DNA of 6,642 nt, from the NCBI GenBank assembly GCA_015494005.1, contig WGCB01000803.1:1-6642 (forward strand), written 5' to 3'. Position 1 is the first letter of the stretch. The number at the start of each line of letters is the position of its first letter. A program made the position numbers and the translations under genes. The stretch comes from Caldilineaceae bacterium. GTDB taxonomy: Bacteria; Chloroflexota; Anaerolineae; Caldilineales; Caldilineaceae. The notes below the pieces were generated by a model. The model saw only the letters and a list, made by a program, of their open reading frames with translations. It made no database searches and had not been told where the DNA came from. Below, one piece after another: positions 1 through 6,500 of the stretch.

Positions 1-34
1 CCTTTGTGTGGCTGGTCTCCTGTAGGGCGTTCAT
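1..34 (-). CDS. N-terminal fragment (11 codons) of a downstream operon gene
   Basis: From the ATG at 34 the frame reads MNALQETSHTK and leaves the window at base 1. The call rests on the ATGA overlap with the preceding stop and a good ribosome-binding site 5 nt upstream, not on homology. Eleven polar residues say nothing about function. Polarity and spacing imply that it belongs to the same surface-polysaccharide operon. Confidence 0.5.
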   Translation of the reverse strand, partial: MNALQETSHTK

Positions 35-45
35 GCCGACACCTC
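31..45 (-). promoter_or_regulatory. ATGA overlap and GAGGTG ribosome-binding site for the next gene
   Basis: The TGA ending the fusion gene (33-31) shares two bases with an ATG at 34-32. GAGGTG at 45-40, within the last codons of the fusion gene, lies 5 nt before that ATG. Together they indicate a coupled downstream gene in the same operon. Confidence 0.6.
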
Positions 46-1920
46 ACCTGTCCGTTGTGCCAGTCGCCGCAGGGTCCAGGAATCCTGCTGCTCCACGCAG
101 AGGCGCAGCAGGTTGACGTAGTGGCCCTGAGCCAAGCGGGCCGGCTCCAGGCGGTTGGCCTCCTTCAGGGAGCGGTGCATCCAGCAGGTGAAGAAGAGGG
201 GCAGCACCGCCTCCCGAGGCACGCCCACTTCCTGGACGTAGCGGTCCACGAAACGCACCGCAGCCTGGCTCCAGGGAGACTCCGCCAGGAAGAGGCGCTG
301 GAAGCCCTCCAGGCGCTGGGCGATGCCCTGTCTGCGGGCCGCGCCCACCACGTAGGAGCGCAGGAAGTAGAACAGGTCCCACAGGGGCATGCCCTGGAGC
401 TCCGCGGCCTCCCAGTCCAGCAGGGCCACCTTCCCGGTGGGCGTGACCCGCATGTTCCAGGTCCCCGGGTCCCCGTGTTGGAAGACGGTGGGCAAGGGCG
501 AGCTCGCGCTGGCCAGCTGCCGGATCTGGGCGTCCAGGAAGCGGGCCAGGGCCGGGTCCGGCCGGTAGATGGCCTGGAATCGGGCCAGCAGATCCGCCAG
601 GACAGCCCCGGCCTGCTGACCGTTCGTCCCATCGAGACGAGCCGTGCCCGCGCCCAGCCGAGTGAACCAGTCCGCGGCGGCGTGGAGGTGAGGGCAATCG
701 GCCGTGCCCTGGCTACGCTCCCGGAAGGGCGCACCGGCCACGTTCGTCTCCCCCACCATGGCCAGCCCAGCCTGGTGACCGGCGAAGGCCACCCGGGGAT
801 AGCTCTCTGGATCCAGCACGCCCAGCCGGGCCAGGGCCTCCAGGGCCTGCCATTCGTTCTCCAGCCGGGGGTTGAACCGGGGATCCCGCACCATCTTCAC
901 GATGTAGGCGGGCTCGCTGTCGGCCCCTGCCTTGTCGTCGAAGAGGAAGAAGAGCAGCTTGCGGGAGCTGTAGTCGCCCCGGGCCACCAGCCCCCAGCGG
1001 AAGCCTTCCAGGGAGAGGCCCGCTTCCTGGGCCAGCTGGGCCAGGTAGCGAGGTGGACCATCCAGGGGCTGAGCGGAGAGCAGGGTGGCGTGGCGTCCCA
1101 GCCAGCGGCGCAGGACCCGGGGACGGCTCAGGCTGGCCTCTCCCCGCTCCAGGGCCTGGATGGCGCCGGCCACGGCGCGCTTGGCCGGGCCCCGCAGGGA
1201 GGCCTTCCATCCCCGAGACCGAGCGCCCGCTCCCTGGCCGGGGGCCTTCTTCGGCCCGCCCAAGGCCCGCTTCCGTCCCTGGACCAGGACCGTGGCCAGG
1301 GGCGAGAAGAGGCGGTGCGCCAGGAAGTAGCGCGCGGTGGTTGGGTCCTCCACGGGGACCGCGGTGTGGATCTCCCCGCCCGTCACCGGCGTCACCCAGA
1401 AGGTGGCTGCCGCCAATCCTGCCGCCCGGATCGAGGGAGGACGGGCGCCCCGGTGCTCCTGGAAGATGTGGCCGCCGGGCTTGAGCAGGCGTAGCAGCTC
1501 CACCGCCAGGGGCCCGTCCACAGGAGGGGCAGGAACCGGTGCCGAGGCCATGACCAGCAGATCCACGCTGCGATCCGCCAGGGGAAGCCCGGTCCCGTCC
1601 AGGCGCAGGGGCTGGACGTTACCCAGGCCCAGGGCCTGGACGACCTGGCGGGCCCGCTCCTCACCCCCGGTGTCCCCGGCCAGGAGCAGCACCCGGTCCG
1701 CGAAGCTGGCCAGGGTGCGCAGGGAGGCTCGGGAGGGGATCCCCAGGCAGAGGACCGTCTCCAGGGCCAGGCTGGGCAGAAGGAAGAGCCAGTTGGCCCC
1801 GGCCACTTCGCCCTTCAGGTTGCTGCCGGGCCGGTATTCCCCGGCCAGGGTGGTGGCCAGGAGCGCTTTCGGCATGGTGTGGATCTCCAGCGTGCTCGTC
1901 TCGAACATGGTCGCGTTCAC
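31..1920 (-). CDS. Two-domain protein: methyltransferase-like domain fused to an APH/choline-kinase-like phosphotransferase
   Basis: A 629-residue soluble protein counted from the GTG at 1920 (625 from the ATG at 1908). Residues about 30-215 look like a class I SAM-dependent methyltransferase core: strand 1 ETVLCLGIPSRAS (54-66), strand 2 RVLLLAGD (76-83), LPLADRSVDLLVM (112-124) and LLRLLKPGGHIF (142-153), close to the usual LPF-D-SFD and LKPGG blocks. The glycine-rich SAM loop is degenerate, with only Gly60 left, so activity is doubtful. A basic Ala/Gly/Arg-rich linker follows (about 215-250). Residues about 300-610 resemble the aminoglycoside phosphotransferase/choline kinase fold. Lys342 in YIVKM is the likely ATP-binding lysine, with Glu354 or Glu356 as helix-C partner. 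HGDPGTWN (482-489) gives catalytic Asp484 and Asn489, and LLDWEAAELQG (500-510) gives metal-binding Asp502. The kinase half therefore has its full catalytic set. The operon context suggests phosphorylation of a sugar, lipid or glycan decoration rather than antibiotic resistance; the substrate is unknown. The stop overlaps the next start in an ATGA. Confidence 0.85.
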   Translation of the reverse strand: MNATMFETSTLEIHTMPKALLATTLAGEYRPGSNLKGEVAGANWLFLLPSLALETVLCLGIPSRASLRTLASFADRVLLLAGDTGGEERARQVVQALGLGNVQPLRLDGTGLPLADRSVDLLVMASAPVPAPPVDGPLAVELLRLLKPGGHIFQEHRGARPPSIRAAGLAAATFWVTPVTGGEIHTAVPVEDPTTARYFLAHRLFSPLATVLVQGRKRALGGPKKAPGQGAGARSRGWKASLRGPAKRAVAGAIQALERGEASLSRPRVLRRWLGRHATLLSAQPLDGPPRYLAQLAQEAGLSLEGFRWGLVARGDYSSRKLLFFLFDDKAGADSEPAYIVKMVRDPRFNPRLENEWQALEALARLGVLDPESYPRVAFAGHQAGLAMVGETNVAGAPFRERSQGTADCPHLHAAADWFTRLGAGTARLDGTNGQQAGAVLADLLARFQAIYRPDPALARFLDAQIRQLASASSPLPTVFQHGDPGTWNMRVTPTGKVALLDWEAAELQGMPLWDLFYFLRSYVVGAARRQGIAQRLEGFQRLFLAESPWSQAAVRFVDRYVQEVGVPREAVLPLFFTCWMHRSLKEANRLEPARLAQGHYVNLLRLCVEQQDSWTLRRLAQRTGEVSA

Positions 1921-1929
1921 AGGGATGGG

Positions 1930-1935
1930 CCTCCT
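1930..1935 (-). promoter_or_regulatory. Shine-Dalgarno AGGAGG that selects a GTG start for the methyltransferase-kinase gene
   Basis: A perfect AGGAGG starts on the last base of the flippase TGA stop (1937-1935) and ends 9 nt before an in-frame GTG at 1920-1918. The next in-frame ATG codons are 21 nt (1908) and 54 nt (1875) from the element, too far for normal initiation. This favours GTG as the start. Confidence 0.65.
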
Positions 1936-3488
1936 CAGTCGCCCAGGATCTTGTCCATCAAGGGCAGCTTCAAGAGCTCGGGGAAGGTCTCCCCCACGCG
2001 CAGCAGCCGCCGGTTCAAGCGGAAGACGACCAGGGAGGCCAGGGCGGCCAGGCCGATGCTCACGTAGACGGACGCGCCTGTGAGCCACTGGATCAGGAAG
2101 AGGCTCAGGGCGCTGGCGGCGATGATCAGGTAGACCCGCAGATACTGCCACTCGAAGAGGTTGATCCCAGTGCCGAAACGCAGGCCGGCCTGCTTCAGGA
2201 TGTTGTGCAGGACCAGGGAGCCGCAGGTGCCCATGGCCGCGCCCAGGGCCCCGTAACGGGGGATGAGCAGCAGGTTGGCCACAAAATTGGCCACCGCGGC
2301 GAAGACGTTGATGGCCACGATGTAGCGCACCTTGCCGAAGACCTTGAGGGTCAGCCCGTTCTGTCCCAGGGCCGCGTTGAAGTAGTAGGCAAAGGAGAGC
2401 AGGGCCAGGATGATAGCCGAGCCGGCGTAGCGCTCCCCGTAGAGGAAGACGGTGATGGGCTTGGCCAGGGAGAAGGTCAGGGCGAAGACCGGGAAGGAGA
2501 TCACTGCGATCCAGATGGCGTTCTGCCAGTAGAGGTTGTTGATCCCCTGCCTGTCGTTGCGGGCGAACATGCGAGCCGCCAGGGGCGTGAACAGGATGCC
2601 GAAGCTGGCCAGCACGATCTGGTTCATCTTGGCCGTGGGCTGGACCGCCCGCAACGCGGCCACGTCGATGGTGCCCTGGAAGTGCTCCAGCATCACCGCG
2701 TCCACGGTGTTCATGACGATGTAGACCAGATCCGAGGTGAGCAGGGGCACGGTGAAGGCCAGGATCTCTTTCCATGGCACCACGACGCGGCGGCGGTCAA
2801 AGTGCCCGAAGAGCCCCATCTTGCGCATCAAAGGCACGAGCATGGCGATGTAGGCGGTGACCCCCACGATGCCAGCCACCAGATAGCCCACGGCCAGGAA
2901 GGAGGCGTCCCCGTGGAAGAGGATCAGGGCCAGCACCACCAGGAGCTTCAAGGCCGGGCCCAGGATGTTCTTGCGGAAGAAGATCACTTTGGGGCTGGCG
3001 AAGACGGAGAAGAGGCCCAGGAGCAGGTTGTCGATGGCCTGGACCGGGGCCAGGACGATGAGCACCATCAACAGCCCCAGGGCCTGCTGATCGCTGATGA
3101 ACTCCCGGGCCAGGAGCCCCTGGAACCCCTGGACGAAGAGGACGATGGCGATGCCCAGGGACAGGATGCTCCCCACCACCATGAAGAGGGTGCCGAAGAG
3201 CTTGTCGTACTCCTCCTGCTCGTGGTAGATGGGGATGAAGCGAGTCACTGCCCGGTCCAGGCCGAAGGTGGCGATGGTCTGGCTGAAAGTGACCAGGGAG
3301 AGGGCATAGGCAAAGGCGCCGTAGTCCGCCTGGGTCAGGTAGCGGACGATGAGCACCTGGACCAGGAAGTTCACACCCCGGGAGACGAAGCGCCCCACCA
3401 GGAGCAGGCTAGAGCCCCGGATCTGCTGCTTGGGGGTCTGCTTCTTGGTCTTTTTGATTTTCGCCTCGGAGGCCAGTTCGGAAAGCAT
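1935..3488 (-). CDS. Polysaccharide flippase (Wzx/RfbX-like, MOP superfamily)
   Basis: A complete 517-residue membrane protein, a typical length for Wzx-type lipid-linked oligosaccharide flippases, which move repeat units from the cytoplasmic to the outer face of the membrane. A Lys-rich cytoplasmic N-terminus (KIKKTKKQTPKQQ, 10-22) precedes GSSLLLVGRFVSRGVNFLVQ (25-44) and VRYLTQADYGAFAYALSL (48-65). This is the standard opening of the polysaccharide-synthesis/MATE-like fold, followed by the conserved GLDRAVTRFIP (76-86). About 12-14 hydrophobic helices continue to residue 490. Other recognisable stretches are a charged loop DRRRVVVPWKEILAFTVPLL (231-250), the middle repeat TVDAVMLEHFQG (261-272) and RYGALGAAMGT (411-421), conserved in late helices of the family. 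The ATG at 3488 gives the natural N-terminus; only a weak GAGA lies 6 nt upstream, and the frame open above it shadows the ligase gene. It sits 16 nt after the ligase stop and 14 nt before the fusion gene's start. Substrate is unknown. Confidence 0.93.
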   Translation of the reverse strand: MLSELASEAKIKKTKKQTPKQQIRGSSLLLVGRFVSRGVNFLVQVLIVRYLTQADYGAFAYALSLVTFSQTIATFGLDRAVTRFIPIYHEQEEYDKLFGTLFMVVGSILSLGIAIVLFVQGFQGLLAREFISDQQALGLLMVLIVLAPVQAIDNLLLGLFSVFASPKVIFFRKNILGPALKLLVVLALILFHGDASFLAVGYLVAGIVGVTAYIAMLVPLMRKMGLFGHFDRRRVVVPWKEILAFTVPLLTSDLVYIVMNTVDAVMLEHFQGTIDVAALRAVQPTAKMNQIVLASFGILFTPLAARMFARNDRQGINNLYWQNAIWIAVISFPVFALTFSLAKPITVFLYGERYAGSAIILALLSFAYYFNAALGQNGLTLKVFGKVRYIVAINVFAAVANFVANLLLIPRYGALGAAMGTCGSLVLHNILKQAGLRFGTGINLFEWQYLRVYLIIAASALSLFLIQWLTGASVYVSIGLAALASLVVFRLNRRLLRVGETFPELLKLPLMDKILGD

Positions 3489-3504
3489 GGTCGTCTCGTT
3501 GATC

Positions 3505-5046
3505 TCAGTGCACCGGGGTGGACATGGAGGGCAGATACCCGTGAGGCCGGTTTGGTTTCTCCTGAGGCGCCTCGGCCTCCTCGGCCAGCTGATCCCCCAG
3601 GCTAGTGGTGACCGCGGCCAGGGCCACGATGATCCAGAAGAAGCGCACGTAGGCAAAGTGCAGGCCGATCCCGGTGACCAGGTAGACCACCAGGGCCAGG
3701 ATGAACCCGGCGGCCAGGTTGGCCATGGCTGGATCTTTGTCCAGGAGTCGGCGGCGGGTACGAGCCAGGGAGCGGAAGAGCATGACAACCACAGCGAAGA
3801 AGAGGATCAGCCCCAGCAGGCCCGTGTCCGCAGCGATGCCCAGGTAGAGATTGTGGGCCTGGCGGGTGAGTCCGGGCTCCACGCTGCCGCCGGCTTTGAC
3901 CGCGTACTCCGCGTAGTAGTATTTGAACATGCCCGGCCCCACCCCCACCAGGGGATGGTCCGCGAAGACCAGGGCCGCCGCCATCATCTCCACCGCCCGG
4001 TTCTGCAGGGCGCTGTCCGGCTGGGCCTGGGTGGTCCCCTCGTCCCTCACCAGCCCAATGATGCCCTGCAGCTTGAGCACCCGCACGCTGTACTGGGGCA
4101 GAGCCACCCCCATCACCAGCCCGGTCACCAGGATGGCCACCACCAGATGGCGCAGGGAGACATAGCGCAGCACAGCCATGATCAAGGCCATGGCGGCGAA
4201 GGCCAGGGCTGCCCCTCGAGAGAAGGTGGTCGCCACGCCCAGGGCCACCAGGACAGTCATGGCCAGGGCGCCGATGCGGAGAGCAAAAGACCGGGTCCCC
4301 ATGGCCAGGAAGATCCCCAGAGGCACCAGCATCAGCATGACCTGGGCGTGCCGGTTCTGCTCCCCCACAGAGCCGGCCAGGCGGGGCTGTTCCACCGCAC
4401 CCAGCAGGGTGGTCTGCCCCGTCTCGAAGGCCGCGTTGCTCACCTGGGCGAAGCCGCCGTAGTTGTTGCCGTAGGTTCCGGTGAGGATCTGGTAGAAACC
4501 CAGCAGGCCGATCAACGCCCCCACCAGCAGCAAGGTCCAGATGGTGCGGCGCAGGGTGGCGGGCGTCCGCACCACGTTGGTGATGAGGAAGAAGAGCACC
4601 AGCCCCTCCAGGAAGTCCTGGAACAGGTTCCGGGCAGCGGTATCCACGTCCTGAGCGAAAATGACGCTGACCAGCTGCACCCCGTAGAAGAGGACGATGG
4701 GCACGAGGAGAGGGTGGAAGAGCAGCTTCTGGCGCTCGATGATCAGGTAGTGGGAGAGGGGCAACAGCAGGAAAAGGGGCACCACCGCCCCAGCCACAAA
4801 GGGCACGCCATGGAGCTGGATGGCGATGGCCACCGCATTGGAGTAGAAGGCAGCAATGACCAGCAGGGTGACGATCTCGGGCCAGGTCAGGGCCGCCACC
4901 ACCATCCCCAGGGCCAGGACACCGGCGGCCAGGAGCAGAGAATCGTGGGCGAGGGCCACAGCCAGCACCGTGCCCGACGCCAGCATGACGAGCAGGGCCA
5001 GAACGGGGCGAAATCGGTTGGAGCGAAAGGTGACGGCGGATGTCAT
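3505..5046 (-). CDS. O-antigen ligase / polymerase family membrane protein (Wzy_C domain)
   Basis: A complete 513-residue integral membrane protein with about 10-12 hydrophobic segments, including roughly 13-33, 36-53, 80-98, 109-131, 170-188, 233-249, 257-276, 279-316, 405-425 and 444-485. It has the layout of the Wzy_C (O-antigen ligase/polymerase) family. TFSRGAALAF (274-283) begins the conserved block. A large extracytoplasmic loop of about 80 residues (317-397) contains HPLVGVGPG (364-372), and AHNLYLGIAADTGLLGLILF (397-416) carries the conserved His398-Asn399. Family members join lipid-linked glycan units to each other or to an acceptor on the outer face. Ligase and polymerase roles cannot be separated by sequence here. 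The C-terminal tail (about 487-513) is cytoplasmic-like, rich in Glu and Pro. The ATG at 5046 is the only ATG, GTG or TTG in frame after the upstream gene's stop, but it has no good Shine-Dalgarno, only a GGA 9 nt before it. The frame upstream of it is open without a stop. It follows the glycosyltransferase by 94 nt and precedes the flippase by 16 nt. Confidence 0.9.
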   Translation of the reverse strand: MTSAVTFRSNRFRPVLALLVMLASGTVLAVALAHDSLLLAAGVLALGMVVAALTWPEIVTLLVIAAFYSNAVAIAIQLHGVPFVAGAVVPLFLLLPLSHYLIIERQKLLFHPLLVPIVLFYGVQLVSVIFAQDVDTAARNLFQDFLEGLVLFFLITNVVRTPATLRRTIWTLLLVGALIGLLGFYQILTGTYGNNYGGFAQVSNAAFETGQTTLLGAVEQPRLAGSVGEQNRHAQVMLMLVPLGIFLAMGTRSFALRIGALAMTVLVALGVATTFSRGAALAFAAMALIMAVLRYVSLRHLVVAILVTGLVMGVALPQYSVRVLKLQGIIGLVRDEGTTQAQPDSALQNRAVEMMAAALVFADHPLVGVGPGMFKYYYAEYAVKAGGSVEPGLTRQAHNLYLGIAADTGLLGLILFFAVVVMLFRSLARTRRRLLDKDPAMANLAAGFILALVVYLVTGIGLHFAYVRFFWIIVALAAVTTSLGDQLAEEAEAPQEKPNRPHGYLPSMSTPVH

Positions 5047-5091
5047 GGCAGGTGTTCCAGCGAATGTGTCAGCGAATGTCCCAGCAGATGT
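5020..5091 (-). repeat. Imperfect 12-bp tandem repeat (about 6 units) spanning the ligase start codon
   Basis: Read on the minus strand, six consecutive 12-nt units run from 5091 to 5020: acatctgctggg, acattcgctgac, acattcgctgga, acacctgccatg, acatccgccgtc and acctttcgctcc. The first three are strongly alike; the last three are degenerate. The fourth unit contains the ATG of the downstream ligase gene. In the ligase frame the units read TSAG, TFAD, TFAG, TPAM, TSAV and TFRS, so the period keeps frame and there is no stop. Four units therefore lie in or end at the leader and two lie in the first codons. The strong units occupy most of the 3' half of the 94-nt gap after the glycosyltransferase stop. 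Confidence 0.65.
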
Positions 5092-5140
5092 CTGGACGGA
5101 TCCTGAACGGGAAGCCCAAGGGACAAGGGGGCGAGAACCC

Positions 5141-6484
5141 TCAACGGTCGGCGCTGCCCTGGCGGTTGGCCAGGAAGTAACGGGCCAGGGCGGCGCTGTT
5201 GCGGTGCACATCGAACTCCTGCACCACCTTCTCCCGGCCAGCCCGGCCCAGGGCCCAGCGGCTCTCCGCGTCCTGGTCGTGGAGCTGGGCCAGGGCATCG
5301 GCCAGGGCCTGGGCGTCCCCAGGCGGGACCAGGAGCCCGGAGACCCGGTTCTCCACCAGCTCCGGGATACCCGAGAGGCGGCTGGCCACCACGGGCACCG
5401 CGCTGGCCATGGCCTCCATGAGCACCACGGGGATCCCCTCCCGGCGGCCGGAGCGGGTGGGCACGCTGGGGGTGGCCAGGACATCCACCCTACGCAGGAG
5501 CTGGGCGATCTCTTCCCGGGTGCGGCGGCCGTGGAAGTGCACCTGCTCTTGGATCCCCAGCCGCTTCGCCTCGGCCTCCAGCATGGCCTGGTCTGGGCCA
5601 TCCCCCACCAGGTGGCAGTGGACCTGGATCCCCCGCTCCTGGAGGATCCGGCAGGCCTGGAGCAGGTACTTCTGCCCCTTCACCTCGTGCAGGGTGCCGA
5701 CACAGGCCACGCTGAAGGGGCCCTCGCCCCGCTCGAAGGGGGTGGCCTCCTCCCGGGGCTGGAAGACCGCCGTGTCCACGCCGCAGTGGATGACCAGCAC
5801 TTTGTCCTGGAACTGATCGCCGCTCTTCTCCAGGATCAGTGCCCGGTTGTACTGGGAGATGGCCACCACGAAGGCGGCCTCCGCCACCTTCTCTCGGAGC
5901 ATGTGCTGGTCCCGGTGCAGGTCCGAGCCGTGGGCGGTGAAGCTGTAGGAGATGCCAGTCAGCCGGTGGATGACAAAGGCGACCATGGCCGGATGGCTGG
6001 CGAAGTGGGCGTGGACGTGGTCGATCCCCTGCTGGGCCATCTGCTCCGCGAAGTGGACGGCCTTGGGGAAGTAGAAAATGGCCCCGGCCAGGTAGCGACG
6101 GCTGCCCAGGTTGGCCCGCAGCAGGGTCCAAAGGGTGGAGAGGTAGGTCCTCGGCTGGCGAGCCAGGAAGCGCAGCTGGGAGCGCAGGATGGGCCAGGAG
6201 AAATGGGGCAGGAAATGGGCCCGGGCCACGTAGGGTTTCGCCTCGGGATGGACCACGCTGGTGCGCTCTCGGCGCAGGGGATAGACCTCCACCTGGACGC
6301 CTTGCTCCTCCATGGCCAGCATCTCGTAGAGGATGAAGGTCTCGGTGATCTTGGGAAAGCGGGACATGATGTAGGCGATCTTGGTCGCCTGGCCTGCCGG
6401 CTGGGCCTCCTGCCTGGCAGCCCTGTCCTCCCGGAGATTCGCGTCTTTCGTCACCGGCTTTTCCCGGTCCAGGATCGTCGTCAT
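5141..6484 (-). CDS. Glycosyltransferase family 4 protein (WcaL/colanic-acid-type)
   Basis: A complete 447-residue protein, the usual size for a GT4 enzyme, predicted to transfer a sugar from a nucleotide-sugar donor to a growing lipid-linked glycan at the cytoplasmic membrane face. Residues 1-34 are a charged, probably disordered leader. The GT-B N-terminal domain begins at KIAYIMSRFPKITETFIL (35-52), a signature of WcaL/AmsK-like enzymes, and continues through HVHAHF (156-161) and TAHGSD (183-188). The C-terminal donor domain begins near 258 with VACVGTLHEVKG (259-270, the Lys expected to contact donor phosphates). It then has HLVGDGP (291-297) and the E-x7-E motif EGIPVVLME (Glu349 and Glu357), followed by the nucleotide-binding GIPELVENRVSGLLVPPGD (372-390). 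There is no signal peptide or clear membrane segment, so membrane attachment would be peripheral. The start is the ATG in the ATGA overlap with the preceding gene. Sugar donor, acceptor and linkage cannot be read from sequence. The family call is very secure. Confidence 0.95.
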   Translation of the reverse strand: MTTILDREKPVTKDANLREDRAARQEAQPAGQATKIAYIMSRFPKITETFILYEMLAMEEQGVQVEVYPLRRERTSVVHPEAKPYVARAHFLPHFSWPILRSQLRFLARQPRTYLSTLWTLLRANLGSRRYLAGAIFYFPKAVHFAEQMAQQGIDHVHAHFASHPAMVAFVIHRLTGISYSFTAHGSDLHRDQHMLREKVAEAAFVVAISQYNRALILEKSGDQFQDKVLVIHCGVDTAVFQPREEATPFERGEGPFSVACVGTLHEVKGQKYLLQACRILQERGIQVHCHLVGDGPDQAMLEAEAKRLGIQEQVHFHGRRTREEIAQLLRRVDVLATPSVPTRSGRREGIPVVLMEAMASAVPVVASRLSGIPELVENRVSGLLVPPGDAQALADALAQLHDQDAESRWALGRAGREKVVQEFDVHRNSAALARYFLANRQGSADR

Positions 6485-6500
6485 GGTGTGCTGTTTCCTC
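6481..6500 (-). promoter_or_regulatory. ATGA stop/start overlap with upstream Shine-Dalgarno-like GAGGAA
   Basis: The TGA of the upstream gene (6483-6481) and the ATG of the glycosyltransferase (6484-6482) share two bases. A GAGGAA element at 6500-6495 lies 10 nt before the ATG, inside the upstream coding sequence. This arrangement is typical of translational coupling by re-initiating ribosomes. It supports the chosen ATG and a shared transcript. Confidence 0.6.

Noticed and set aside
473..478. Antibiotic-resistance aminoglycoside kinase, prompted by the HGD motif of the fusion protein
   Set aside because: The fold match is generic. The protein carries an extra N-terminal domain and sits in a polysaccharide operon, with no mobile-element or resistance context.
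4..1494. Long open frame on the plus strand opposite the methyltransferase-kinase gene
   Set aside because: Its translation is rich in Gly, Pro, Gln, His and Arg without domain logic, as expected from the antisense of a high-GC gene with G/C-ending codons. The minus-strand frame has clear motifs.
1921..2775. Upstream extension of the fusion gene's frame into the flippase gene (giving a 914-residue product)
   Set aside because: The extra 285 codons are an Arg/Pro/Gly-rich out-of-frame shadow of the flippase. A strong ribosome-binding site and GTG start lie at 1935-1918.
2205..5106. Two long plus-strand open frames opposite the flippase and ligase genes
   Set aside because: They are extremely rich in His, Asp, Glu, Gln and Gly, the mirror of hydrophobic membrane-protein codons. 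No recognisable fold or conserved motif is seen.
5047..5140. Possible terminator or promoter in the only sizeable intergenic gap
   Set aside because: No GC-rich hairpin followed by a T run was found, and no A/T-rich -10 box with a TTGACA-like partner. Only the 12-bp repeat stands out.
5047..5601. Upstream extension of the ligase frame into the glycosyltransferase gene
   Set aside because: The added segment is a low-complexity shadow of the glycosyltransferase, and there is no in-frame ATG, GTG or TTG between that gene's stop and 5046.
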